From: Gammaproteobacteria bacterium
GTDB taxonomy: Bacteria > Pseudomonadota > Gammaproteobacteria > Pseudomonadales > Pseudohongiellaceae
Length of the DNA stretch: 38,478 nucleotides
Direction: 5' to 3'
Assembly: GCA_028818225.1 (NCBI GenBank)
Contig: JAPPOG010000058.1
Coordinates: 1-38,478, forward strand
Of this stretch, positions 25,861 to 34,347 are shown piece after piece; within the stretch, counting starts at the first letter, position 1, and each line of letters begins with the position of its first letter. The notes beneath the pieces were generated by a model, which did not search any database, was not told where the DNA came from, and saw only the letters and a program-made list of their open reading frames with translations. The translations under genes and the position numbers were made by a program.

Positions 25861-25884
25861 AGCCTGCTTTTAGCAGGCTTTTTT
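25861..25884 (+). terminator. Rho-independent terminator after the small lipoprotein gene
   Basis: AGCCTGCT (25861-25868) and AGCAGGCT (25872-25879) form a perfect 8-bp stem around TTT. T residues run from 25879 to 25884. It ends 3 bases before the first possible start codon of the FNR-like gene. Confidence 0.85.
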
Positions 25885-25886
25885 GG

Positions 25887-26474
25887 TTGAAGCTAAAGAA
25901 GCGGCAGCACCTATTCCGCCAAGAAGATAAGTTTGAATCCCTCTATTTTATTCGCAGCGGCTGCGTGAAGTCCTATGTAACCAATCCAGATGGCGATGAA
26001 TTAGCGGTAAGTTTTTTCTTGCCGGGTGAAATGATTGGGCTCGATGGATTGTATTCCAAGCATCACACTTCCTCTGTAGTTGCCCTGGGAGATACCTATG
26101 TTTGTGAAATTCCTTACGCGGCCTTTGAGCGACTGTGCAGTGAACAACCCTTGCTGCAAAAACACTTTAATGAATTGATGTCACGGCAAATAGTGCAGGA
26201 GCAGGAAATGACCATGTTGCGCGGTCAGAAAACCGCAGCTAATCAACTCATGGCATTCATGATGAATTTGTCAGAGAGATTTGAACGGCTCAACCTTTCG
26301 GCGGTGACATTCAGACTTCCAATGACAAGGAAAGATATCGCAGGATGCCTCGGATTAACCATTGAAACGGTAAGCAGGATGTTTACTGCGTTTCAGGATA
26401 AGGGATTAATGGAAGTAAGCGGCAGGGACATCACCTTGACGAATGTCGAAGGAGCGACTGCGATTCGTCACTAG
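25887..26474 (+). CDS. FNR/CRP-family regulator lacking the N-terminal iron-sulfur region
   Basis: The 195-residue product aligns with FNR from about FNR residue 50 onward (250 residues in E. coli). It has the cyclic-nucleotide-type barrel S-L-Y-F-I-R-S-G, a dimer helix, and a helix-turn-helix M-T-R-K-D-I-A-G-C-L-G-L-T-I-E-T-V-S-R. The E-T-V-S-R recognition residues match FNR rather than CRP (E-T-[IV]-S-R). C73 in Y-V-C-E-I-P corresponds to the FNR cluster ligand C122. The three N-terminal cysteine ligands are missing, because no start lies further upstream: the frame is open only to the stop of the lipoprotein gene and crosses a terminator. TTG 25887 is the first possible start and has no ribosome site. 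It may be an N-terminally truncated relic or an oxygen-insensitive short form. Confidence 0.75.
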   Translation: MKLKKRQHLFRQEDKFESLYFIRSGCVKSYVTNPDGDELAVSFFLPGEMIGLDGLYSKHHTSSVVALGDTYVCEIPYAAFERLCSEQPLLQKHFNELMSRQIVQEQEMTMLRGQKTAANQLMAFMMNLSERFERLNLSAVTFRLPMTRKDIAGCLGLTIETVSRMFTAFQDKGLMEVSGRDITLTNVEGATAIRH

Positions 26475-26547
26475 GGTTTAGCATGGAAGCAGACGACGCC
26501 ATACTGCGAAAGGATTCGCAAAGGCTGCTTCTGCTGGGAGCAACTTT

Positions 26548-26580
26548 AAGGCTTACAAAAACTTTTGTAAGCCTTTTTCT
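26548..26580. terminator. Terminator between the FNR-like gene and the convergent unknown gene
   Basis: AAGGCTTACAAAA (26548-26560) and TTTTGTAAGCCTT (26563-26575) are perfect 13-bp complements, followed on the plus strand by TTTTC and more Ts. It mainly serves the plus-strand gene. On the minus strand no T-run follows directly, so two-way action is uncertain. Confidence 0.75.
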
Positions 26581-26581
26581 T

Positions 26582-27580
26582 TTATTGCTGACCTTCCGTC
26601 GCCCTCGCTTCCTCGGCTCGTGCGCCGCGCAAGATATTAATCATGCCGTAATTACCTTCATGACAAGCATATTCATAAAGCAATCCGGCAACTTTTGTTA
26701 ATGGAATAATGCCGGTGATCTTGTCGGTAAAGGCAGCGGAATCTTCTACTGTAAATTCATACTCGACAGTATCATTGCTGGTGCGGGTAAGTTTCTCCGT
26801 CAGAAATTTAGTTTCCGATGTGCCAGCCGGGCCAAAGGTTTGGGTAAGTCCATTAAAGTTCGTTGTCTCGACCACGAGAGTCTCACCATCCCAATAGCCT
26901 CGGGAGTCGCCAGACCATAATCCTATATTTGCGTCCAGTGCGGGTTTTTCAACGAGGGGAATGATGCGGGCATCATGGACCATTTCGGTCATGATTACGA
27001 CTTGGTCCTTGTTTTGCACGATCTGTAGATTATTGTTATAGAGGCTTGGAAAAATTGGTGGGCCTGCATTGAATCCCATGATACAGCGCTCCGACAGGCC
27101 TCTGTCTTCCGGGCCATCACTACCAATGCCGCCAGGGAGAAAACGTACCGGCCGGACACCATCAACATCCGGAGCTAAGCGACCCTGAACTATTTCAGCA
27201 CCTTCGGCAAAAGGAGGCATACGCCCATTAGTGGGGTAAACAATTATTGAGGTGCGCACCGTGTCACCGATGCCTGCACTCTCCACCCAGAAGTCGTTAT
27301 AGGCTTCGTTCAAGCCACCATTGGGTATAGCTGCATCGGAAAATTCATCGATAGCGGCGCGTCTGGATTTTATTTCCTCTATTTCTTCTGCAGTAAGATA
27401 TTCACGATCGCCATATTGAGCAGGTCTTTGTAATGAAATATCCGATGAAAAATTCCACACACCTTGCAGATCAGGCTGATCCCATTCGGTTTTCGGCACC
27501 AGGTAATTATCTGCTGCATAAATAACGGAAGAGCTAAATAACGAGCAACAAATAAGCCGTAAGGCTATCTTCTTGTCCAT
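26582..27580 (-). CDS. Exported protein of unknown function, paralogue of the 10954-11940 product
   Basis: I start at ATG 27580 (M-D-K-K-I-A-L-R-L); a TTG five codons upstream is less likely. The 332-residue product has a Sec signal ending V-I-Y-A-A (about residue 23). It shares Q-P-D-L-Q-G, N-D-F-W-V-E, R-C-I-M, G-P-P, Y-N-N-N-L-Q-I-V-Q-N-K-D, E-M-V-H-D-A-R-I-I, G-x-T-L-V and Y-E-Y-A-C-H-E-G-N-Y-G with its paralogue. No named domain is recognised. It is divergent from the Vgb-like haem protein gene across a 249-base gap, which is probably a shared regulatory region. Confidence 0.78.
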   Translation of the reverse strand: MDKKIALRLICCSLFSSSVIYAADNYLVPKTEWDQPDLQGVWNFSSDISLQRPAQYGDREYLTAEEIEEIKSRRAAIDEFSDAAIPNGGLNEAYNDFWVESAGIGDTVRTSIIVYPTNGRMPPFAEGAEIVQGRLAPDVDGVRPVRFLPGGIGSDGPEDRGLSERCIMGFNAGPPIFPSLYNNNLQIVQNKDQVVIMTEMVHDARIIPLVEKPALDANIGLWSGDSRGYWDGETLVVETTNFNGLTQTFGPAGTSETKFLTEKLTRTSNDTVEYEFTVEDSAAFTDKITGIIPLTKVAGLLYEYACHEGNYGMINILRGARAEEARATEGQQ

Positions 27581-27637
27581 AGGGTTTGCATCCAATCGCT
27601 AGATGTGAGTTGTCTTTATGAAGTTAATGTTATCTCA

Positions 27638-27662
27638 ACTAATTTTGGGTTGACTAATTTTG
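27638..27662. repeat. 10-bp direct repeat in the divergent promoter region
   Basis: ACTAATTTTG occurs at 27638-27647 and 27653-27662, 15 bases apart, between two divergent genes. It may be a regulator site; the A/T-rich setting makes chance possible. Confidence 0.35.
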
Positions 27663-27829
27663 ATGCCCATTTAGGTGCATCTGGTCGCAAACGTTCAGAT
27701 ATCTGCCAAGTGCACTCGAGACCATTTAAAACTTGCCTAATTCTTGTTGCGTAGACATTAACTCATTGATTACTCTTGAATGTCTCGAATCCGTGGAATA
27801 CCTATAACAAAACCAGGAGCGATAGGAAG

Positions 27830-30016
27830 ATGCGTTTCTTTACCGCCTTAATTTCGATAGTTCTGATTTCATCCCTGTCCCTGCGAGTAACTGCTCAGGA
27901 TCAAAATACCGGTGTAATATCGGGAACCGTGCAAAGCCAGAATGGCCCTGAAGCCGGGGTCTGGGTCATCGCGGAGACCGATGATACCCCAACTCATTTC
28001 ACCAAGATTGTGGTTACCGATGATGCAGGGCGCTTTGTATTGCCCGAGCTACCTGAAGCCATCTTCCAGGTGTGGGTAAGGGGTTATGGGCTGGTGGATT
28101 CGGAACCCACTTCTCTGAGGGCTGGTGCGACTAACGTATCCTTGAAAGCCTTTGTTGCGGGAGACCCTCTGCTGGCAGCCCAGGTGTATCCCGCCAACTA
28201 CTGGTATTCCCTGTTAGAAGTTCCTGGTCATGAGGAATTTCCCGGTACCGGGCCCGATGGTAATGGTATCTCCACAGGTATGCGGAGCCAGGCCCAGTGG
28301 ATCGATATGACCAAGCAAGGATGTCAGCTCTGCCATCAGTTGGGCAATAAACTGACCCGATCTCTCGATCATTTAAGCCACCTGGGTTTCGAAACCAGCT
28401 TGGAAGCCTGGCAGTATCGAACCGCCATGGGGATTCGTGGTCCTTTCATGGCCGCTTTTGCCGGGCGTTATGGTCCTCGCGGAATGGAAATGTATGCCGA
28501 TTGGACCGACCGTATCGCCGCAGGTGAAGTGCCGCCTGCACCGCCACGACCAAGTGGGGTAGAGCGCAATATTGTTATTACCCAGTGGGATTGGGGCAAT
28601 GAGTCTTCCTACATTCATGATGAGATAACTACCGACAAGCGAGATCCCACCATTAATGCCGGTGGTCTGGTTTATGGTGTCGATGGCGGCCATGGGTCGC
28701 TCCTGGAGTTGGATACCGAAACTCACGAATGGCGCGAAATTGTCATCGAGGTTTTTGATAATCCCGATAATCCTGCGGTGACGCGGTTTGCGCAGCAGTT
28801 CCCGGTGCCCTCCGTATTTTACGGTGATGAGCCCTTGTGGCAGCGACCGGCCGATCCCCATAATCCCATGTTCGATGAACTGGGCCGCGTGTGGATGACG
28901 ACGAAAGTACGTGGTGACATTGTGCCGGAATGGTGCCAGGAAGGTTCAGACAATAAATTCGCGCAGTACTATCCTACAAGCAGAAGCACGCGGCAGGCTT
29001 CTTACTACGATCCAGCAACGGAAGACTTTGGGTTAATCGATACCTGTTTTGGTACTCATCATCTGCAGTTCGGTTTTACTGATGATCGTATGCTTTATTT
29101 CAGCGGAGGCGGTGATGTAATTGGTTGGATTAACACCCGCCTTTGGGATGAAACCCAGGATGAAAAACTTTCCCAGGGCTGGTGCCCAATGGTGGTAGAT
29201 ACCAATGGTGACGGCGTTATTACCAAGCCATGGAATCAACCCGTGGGTGCACTGCGGAGTCAGAATGAAGGTGGTGGCGGAGAACAGCTTGTGGATTTTG
29301 ATCCGACTCTCGATACCCGCATGAGCCCTGGTAGCTACGGCATTATTGTGGATCCTATCTCCAATGTTGCCTGGGGTGCTGGCACGGAGTTTCCAGGCCG
29401 CATCTATCGCATGGATATCGGCGCTAACCCTCCGGAAACTTGTATTACCGAAGTGTATGAACTGCCAGTTATCGATGGGCAAATAAATGCTTTCGGACCA
29501 CGGGGCCTGGATGTGGACAAGAATGGCATCGTCTGGACCGCCTTATCTGGCAGCAGCCATCTTGCCAGTTTCGATCGCAGTAAGTGCGAAGTAATGAACG
29601 GGCCAACGGTAATTGATTCACAACATTGTCCTGAAGGCTGGACCTTCTATGAATCTCCCGGTCCGCGCTTAAAAGGCACCACGGTTAAGGCAGATTTTCA
29701 CTATTACAATTGGATAGATAATTACAACGCATTAGGGCTTGGTGAGAACGTGCCCATAGCGACCGGATCAGGTTCTGACTCATTGAAAGTGCTGGATCCT
29801 GAAACTGGTGAATGGGTAGTAATGCGTGTACCTTACCCTTTAGGTTTTTATTCGCGGGGTCTGGACGGACGCATCGACGACATTAATGGCGGCTGGAAAG
29901 GCCGGGCGGTTTGGGCCAACTATGGCACTAACTTTAACTGGCACACAGAGGGTGGTAAAGGGACAACCAGCAAGATGGTGAAGTTTCAAATTAGACCTGA
30001 CCCCTTAGCTGAATAA
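27830..30016 (+). CDS. Exported Vgb-like propeller with haem site and carboxypeptidase-regulatory domain
   Basis: The start is ATG 27830, with AGGAG upstream and M-R-F-F-T-A-L as a clean signal. A TTG 18 codons earlier is rejected. The 728-residue protein has three parts. After the signal (to V-T-A-Q) comes a carboxypeptidase-regulatory-like beta domain (about 25-105; I-S-G-T-V-Q-S, then D-D-A-G-R-F-V-L-P-E-L). Next is a helical segment with one haem motif, C-Q-L-C-H (165-169). From about residue 235 there is a beta-propeller like virginiamycin B lyase (Vgb), with repeats such as G-P-R-G-L-D-V-D-K-N-G-I-V-W. An EF-hand-like D-T-N-G-D-G-V-I loop sits near residue 456. Function unknown. It heads a run with the 30058 and 30631 genes. 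Confidence 0.82.
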   Translation: MRFFTALISIVLISSLSLRVTAQDQNTGVISGTVQSQNGPEAGVWVIAETDDTPTHFTKIVVTDDAGRFVLPELPEAIFQVWVRGYGLVDSEPTSLRAGATNVSLKAFVAGDPLLAAQVYPANYWYSLLEVPGHEEFPGTGPDGNGISTGMRSQAQWIDMTKQGCQLCHQLGNKLTRSLDHLSHLGFETSLEAWQYRTAMGIRGPFMAAFAGRYGPRGMEMYADWTDRIAAGEVPPAPPRPSGVERNIVITQWDWGNESSYIHDEITTDKRDPTINAGGLVYGVDGGHGSLLELDTETHEWREIVIEVFDNPDNPAVTRFAQQFPVPSVFYGDEPLWQRPADPHNPMFDELGRVWMTTKVRGDIVPEWCQEGSDNKFAQYYPTSRSTRQASYYDPATEDFGLIDTCFGTHHLQFGFTDDRMLYFSGGGDVIGWINTRLWDETQDEKLSQGWCPMVVDTNGDGVITKPWNQPVGALRSQNEGGGGEQLVDFDPTLDTRMSPGSYGIIVDPISNVAWGAGTEFPGRIYRMDIGANPPETCITEVYELPVIDGQINAFGPRGLDVDKNGIVWTALSGSSHLASFDRSKCEVMNGPTVIDSQHCPEGWTFYESPGPRLKGTTVKADFHYYNWIDNYNALGLGENVPIATGSGSDSLKVLDPETGEWVVMRVPYPLGFYSRGLDGRIDDINGGWKGRAVWANYGTNFNWHTEGGKGTTSKMVKFQIRPDPLAE

Positions 30017-30057
30017 TTTTAAAATAACATTTAGATTAATTATTTTTGGAGAACAAA

Positions 30058-30570
30058 ATGAGAAAAGGTGAAATCGCGGGGATTTCAGTCGGAATGGTTC
30101 TTCTGGCCGCATTGTTTGGCTGGGTCTTTACTGCTCCTTATTTAAGCAATCAGGGGCTAGGTCGCACCCCAGGAATAATACTCGGTGGAACACTGACAGA
30201 ATCGCCGGATGATTTTACGTCTTTGAATGAAACCGTACAGGGACCGTTACTAATGAAGCAAAGTGGCTTTCCTCCTTTTGTCAATTACCTTTCCTGGGTT
30301 GGTACACCAGAAGGTGTAATCACGGCAACTCGCCCTGATGGTGGCCTATGGGCAAAAAGAGTCAGGGAAAGGGGCGGCGATGGTTTTCTCCGCATTGGCG
30401 ATGAAACTTTTCGCATGGAGGCTTTTGAAATTATGGGAGCAGAGCGCCTGGAAATGATGGCTCAATGGGCCGCTAAGGCTGGACGATCCTTAGATGAACC
30501 GCTTTATGCCGGATCCGAACCCTTGAATGAATGGGAAGTATTCTTCTGGCGGCCCCGTGCTGCCGACTAG
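30058..30570 (+). CDS. Membrane-anchored protein of unknown function
   Basis: ATG 30058 has GGAG 6 bases upstream; a TTG at 30046 is less likely. The 170-residue protein has one N-terminal membrane span (about residues 7-27) and a soluble domain that would face the periplasm. The segment I-T-A-T-R-P-D-G-G-L-W-A-K-R-V followed by F-L-R-I-G-D-E-T-F-R-M-E-A faintly recalls split beta-barrel flavin or deazaflavin proteins, but I cannot confirm this. It lies 42 bases after the Vgb-like gene and 61 bases before the VOC gene, probably in one transcript. Confidence 0.7.
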   Translation: MRKGEIAGISVGMVLLAALFGWVFTAPYLSNQGLGRTPGIILGGTLTESPDDFTSLNETVQGPLLMKQSGFPPFVNYLSWVGTPEGVITATRPDGGLWAKRVRERGGDGFLRIGDETFRMEAFEIMGAERLEMMAQWAAKAGRSLDEPLYAGSEPLNEWEVFFWRPRAAD

Positions 30571-30630
30571 AGACTTTTTGTAAGTTGAATAACTGCTACT
30601 CAAAAAATCTAAACAAATGACGAGCGAACA

Positions 30631-31728
30631 ATGAAAACAAAAATTGATGATCTCATCCATGCGTACCAATCAAAGCAAGTTAATCGGCGTAAGTTTTTAA
30701 GTTCACTCGCCGTGTTGGCTGCATCTGGTTATGGATTGGGTGGCAGTAATAAAATTCTCGCCGCGGAAAACTCCCCGCCAATACCTGTTGCTGCCTTTAA
30801 TCATATGACCATGAGTGTGTCGGATCCCGCTGCATCACTGGAGTGGTACCAGGGTTTATTTGGATTGCCAATTGCTGCACGGCAAGCGAATACCATCGTG
30901 CTGCAGTTAGGGGATGGTCCGCAATTCATCGCTATCGGCGGCGGTGCCAGTGATAACCCGCGCATCACTCATTATTGTTTTTCCGTTGATGACTTCGACG
31001 ACGCAGAAGCTATTCGCATTCTGGAAGAGCATGGAGTGGCTAACAGCGGCGGCGCCGGCGCCATGGAATCCAGAATTCGTATGCGCGGCGCTGACTTCGG
31101 CGGCCATGCCGATGGTACCCCAGAACTCTATTTTGGCGACCCCGATGGCATCATGGTGCAATTGCAGGACTCAACTTACTGCGGCGGCGAAGGCCTAATT
31201 GGAGAAATTTGTTTGTCAGAGCCTGAACCTGCTCCTGTTGAGGGCTTGCTATCAATTCGCGAATTCAATCACTTCACCCTGTTCGTTGAAGACCAACAAC
31301 GGGCGGTTGCGTTTTACCAGGGGCTGTTTGGCTTACCCATCGATACTTACCAGGGTGCGATGCCGGTTCTGAGAGTCGGTAATGGTCGGGAGTTTCTGGC
31401 ACTTGCCGAGGTTCCTCCTTTGGCGGGTCGAATACATCACGCCAGTTTTAATGTCGACGATTTCGATGTCGATCGCATTTTTTCGGTACTCGAAGATTAT
31501 GGGCTGGAAGTTCTGGGAGAGGCCGGCGGTGCCAGTGGCCCGTTGCAGGCCTATGTCACCATGCGGGGCGCAGACCGCGGTGGTGCGCCAGACGGCACGC
31601 CAGAAGTGTATTTCACCGATCCCGACGGCATTCTGCTGCAGCTACAGGATGCCAGTTATTGCGGTGGAGCCGGTTACTTGGGGGAGGTCTGTGGCACCGT
31701 AGCTAACCCTACGGGGCGCAACGCCTAA
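30631..31728 (+). CDS. Tat-exported protein with two VOC (glyoxalase/dioxygenase-like) domains
   Basis: The 365-residue protein has a twin-arginine signal (N-R-R-K-F-L, R19-R20). Two tandem vicinal-oxygen-chelate domains follow (about 52-195 and 208-355). Each carries a candidate metal triad: H58, H114, E165 in the first and H214, H270, E325 in the second. The domains match closely (W/F-Y-Q-G-L-F-G-L-P-I, M-R-G-A-D-x-G-G, D-G-T-P-E-[LV]-Y-F). Each ends with a Y-C-G-G-x-G-x-x-G-E-x-C segment. VOC proteins include extradiol dioxygenases, glyoxalases and drug-binding proteins; Tat export would fit a metal loaded in the cytoplasm. It is the last gene of its run, followed by a terminator. Confidence 0.85.
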   Translation: MKTKIDDLIHAYQSKQVNRRKFLSSLAVLAASGYGLGGSNKILAAENSPPIPVAAFNHMTMSVSDPAASLEWYQGLFGLPIAARQANTIVLQLGDGPQFIAIGGGASDNPRITHYCFSVDDFDDAEAIRILEEHGVANSGGAGAMESRIRMRGADFGGHADGTPELYFGDPDGIMVQLQDSTYCGGEGLIGEICLSEPEPAPVEGLLSIREFNHFTLFVEDQQRAVAFYQGLFGLPIDTYQGAMPVLRVGNGREFLALAEVPPLAGRIHHASFNVDDFDVDRIFSVLEDYGLEVLGEAGGASGPLQAYVTMRGADRGGAPDGTPEVYFTDPDGILLQLQDASYCGGAGYLGEVCGTVANPTGRNA

Positions 31729-31751
31729 AATGCCCGCTCCACTTTTCTTCT

Positions 31752-31777
31752 AAAAGCCCGATTTTTCGGGCTTTTTT
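31752..31777 (+). terminator. Rho-independent terminator after the double VOC gene
   Basis: AAAAGCCCGA (31752-31761) and TCGGGCTTTT (31766-31775) form a perfect 10-bp stem with a TTTT loop and a T-run, 23 bases after the stop codon at 31728. Confidence 0.9.
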
Positions 31778-31869
31778 GTTGTACGCATGTAACAAATCGA
31801 TGCATCTTGCGACTACATCGAGGCCTTATCCAGTGGTAAATTAAGGCTCAGTAAAAAGCGGGGAAGACT

Positions 31870-34347
31870 TTGTTCAAATTAATAAAAAAGATGCCGCTGT
31901 TGGGTCAGTGCCTGCTGCTATCCAGTTCTGTGCTGGCGGCCCCACCAGCAGATAACTTGGCCAACGGAGTTTCTCCCCAGCGTGCCTTGCTGGACCAGTA
32001 TTGTATCGCCTGTCATAACCAGGCCATCGTCAATAGCCCGGCGGTGGAAGGCGAATCCTTGCTATTTACCCAGCTACGTGGGCTTGGCTTTACTCTCGAT
32101 ACTGAAAACGTCGATGACGTTGCGGAAAATCCTGAAGTCTGGGAAAAGGTGGTGCGGAAACTTAGGGTAGGCGTAATGCCGCCACCGGATAATCCCAGAC
32201 CAGACATCGTCACCTACAAGCAATTCCGTTCATGGTTGGAAACTGAGTTGGATTTGGTGGCTCAGCGCAATTCAAACCCGGGCAGAACCCAGGCCTTCCA
32301 CCGCTTAAACCAAACTGAATATCGTTACGCGGTGCGTGACCTGCTCGGATTGGATATCGATGTCTCAGAAATGATCCCGCCGGATGCACCAGACCAGCAT
32401 GGATTCGATAATAACGCCGAAGTCTTATCGCTATCGCCATCCTTAATGGAGCGTTATGTTTCCGCCGCACACAAGGTTGCCGAGTTAGCCGTGGGTGCTA
32501 CTCCCCGGGGCACGGCTATAAAAACCTATGAAGTGCCGCTTAATTTAATTCAGGACGATCGTCTCAGTGACGAGCTGCCGTTTGGTTCCCGTGGGGGAAC
32601 AGCGATCGAGCATTACTTTCCGGTCGATGGTGACTACCGCATCAAGGTGCTGCTGCAAACGAACTACGTCGACTTTGTTCGTGGCATTGACCAGGCTCAT
32701 GCGATGGAAATCAGTCTCGATGGCGAACGATTAGGCTTGTACAACTTTGGTGGTGACGCTCCGGGCACGCCAGCTCCCTATAGTTACGCTGGCAATATTC
32801 GCGGCAGTGATGATTGGGAAGAATGGAGTATGGCATTCGCGGAAGAAGGCTTTGCAATTGAAGTCTCGGTGAATGCCGGACCCCGAACAATCGGCGCAAC
32901 CTTTCCTAGAGAGATGTGGGAGCAAGAGGGGATTTTGCAACCGCGTTTGTTTGGTTATCACCTGGCTGTAACAGAGCTGCCGGACAACAATCCCAGTGTC
33001 GGTGCAATCCTCATTGAGGGCCCACTTTCAGTAGAGGGGCCAGGTGACACACCCAGTCGGCAGAAAATATTCACGTGCACACCTAAGAGCGCCGATGAAG
33101 AACCAGCTTGCGCCAGAGAGATACTGGGTGATCTGGCGCGACAAGCCTACCGTCGACCCATCGATCAAAATGATTTGCAGGGCTTACTGGATTTTTATAC
33201 CCGAGGTCGGAGCCTCGGATCATTCGATACCGGTATTCAATTCGCTTTGGAGCGTTTATTGGTAAGTCCGGATTTTCTGTTTCGCATCCAGCAGGATCCA
33301 GCTGAAATTGCATCCGGTAATAGTTACCTGATTAGCGATATTGAATTAGCTTCAAGACTTTCCTTCTTTTTATGGAGTAGTGCACCGGACGAAGAATTAT
33401 TGCAGCTGGCTGAACGGGATTCATTAAGAGAGCCAGGAGTGCTAGAGCAACAAGTTCAGAGAATGATGGCTGACGCTCGGGCAACTGCATTTATCAAAAA
33501 TTTTGTCGGGCAGTGGCTCTATCTGCGCAATCTTGCAGGCCACTATCCGCTTCCTGCCGCCTATCCGGAATTTGATGAAAATCTCCGGGAAGCTTTCCAG
33601 CAGGAAACGGAGTTATTTATTAACGACCAGATAAGCAGTGATCAAAGCATTCTTGCTCTGCTTAGCGCGCCATACACCTATATCAATGAACGACTGGCAG
33701 AGCACTATGGTGTACCAGGAATTTACGGTAACCGCTTTCGCCGGGTGGAATTGAATAACCCGCAGCGAGCAGGACTACTAAGTCATGGCAGTCTGCTTAC
33801 CGTTACTTCCTATCCCAATCGCACTTCTCCGGTTTTAAGGGGAAAATTTGTGCTGGAGAATCTCCTGGGTTCACCACCACCAGAGCCGCCTCCCAATGTG
33901 CCCGCCCTGGAAGAAGCCGGTGAAGACGGCAGGATGCTGAGCATGCGCGAAGCTATGGCCCAGCATCGGGAAAATCCGGCCTGTAGAGTTTGTCATGCAG
34001 CTATGGATCCGATTGGATTTTCCCTGGAAAACTACGATGCAGTGGGTAAGTGGCGGCGTGAATTTGCTAATCAACCCATCGACGCTTCAGGTACAATGCC
34101 GGATGGCAGGGAGTTTGATGGTCCAGCCGGACTGCGGGACTTATTGCTGGATCAGCCTGACGATTTTGTAGGCACAGTGACCGAGAAATTACTTATGTAT
34201 GCCTTAGGTCGTGGCCTAGAATACTATGATATGCCGGCAGTGCGCGGAATTGTGCGCAACGCCGCCGAAGACGACTATCGCTGGTCGTCAGTGATTTTGG
34301 GAGTTATCGAAAGCGACCCATTTCAAATGCGGAGAACTCGGCTATGA
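31870..34347 (+). CDS. Exported DUF1587/1595/1592/1588/1585 protein with two haem sites
   Basis: The start is TTG 31870 with GGGGA 5 bases upstream. The signal peptide ends S-V-L-A-A (about residue 23). The 825-residue protein shows the full domain chain of the planctomycete-cytochrome type. An N-terminal haem motif, C-I-A-C-H (45-49), comes first. DUF1587 follows (about 135-205; L-N-Q-T-E-Y-R-Y-A-V-R-D-L-L-G), then a carbohydrate-binding-like beta segment (about 225-355). DUF1595 (A-R-Q-A-Y-R-R-P-I-D), DUF1592 (E-L-A-S-R-L-S-F-F-L-W-S-S) and DUF1588 (R-A-G-L-L-S-H-G-S-L-L-T) come next. A second haem motif, C-R-V-C-H (705-709), precedes C-terminal DUF1585. These proteins are common in planctomycetes and some proteobacteria; their role is unknown. 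The stop overlaps the next start (ATGA). Confidence 0.9.
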   Translation: MFKLIKKMPLLGQCLLLSSSVLAAPPADNLANGVSPQRALLDQYCIACHNQAIVNSPAVEGESLLFTQLRGLGFTLDTENVDDVAENPEVWEKVVRKLRVGVMPPPDNPRPDIVTYKQFRSWLETELDLVAQRNSNPGRTQAFHRLNQTEYRYAVRDLLGLDIDVSEMIPPDAPDQHGFDNNAEVLSLSPSLMERYVSAAHKVAELAVGATPRGTAIKTYEVPLNLIQDDRLSDELPFGSRGGTAIEHYFPVDGDYRIKVLLQTNYVDFVRGIDQAHAMEISLDGERLGLYNFGGDAPGTPAPYSYAGNIRGSDDWEEWSMAFAEEGFAIEVSVNAGPRTIGATFPREMWEQEGILQPRLFGYHLAVTELPDNNPSVGAILIEGPLSVEGPGDTPSRQKIFTCTPKSADEEPACAREILGDLARQAYRRPIDQNDLQGLLDFYTRGRSLGSFDTGIQFALERLLVSPDFLFRIQQDPAEIASGNSYLISDIELASRLSFFLWSSAPDEELLQLAERDSLREPGVLEQQVQRMMADARATAFIKNFVGQWLYLRNLAGHYPLPAAYPEFDENLREAFQQETELFINDQISSDQSILALLSAPYTYINERLAEHYGVPGIYGNRFRRVELNNPQRAGLLSHGSLLTVTSYPNRTSPVLRGKFVLENLLGSPPPEPPPNVPALEEAGEDGRMLSMREAMAQHRENPACRVCHAAMDPIGFSLENYDAVGKWRREFANQPIDASGTMPDGREFDGPAGLRDLLLDQPDDFVGTVTEKLLMYALGRGLEYYDMPAVRGIVRNAAEDDYRWSSVILGVIESDPFQMRRTRL

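Noticed and set aside
27776..27829. TTG start for the Vgb-like protein
   Set aside because: It would put 18 polar residues before the signal peptide; ATG 27830 has an AGGAG and gives a normal signal.
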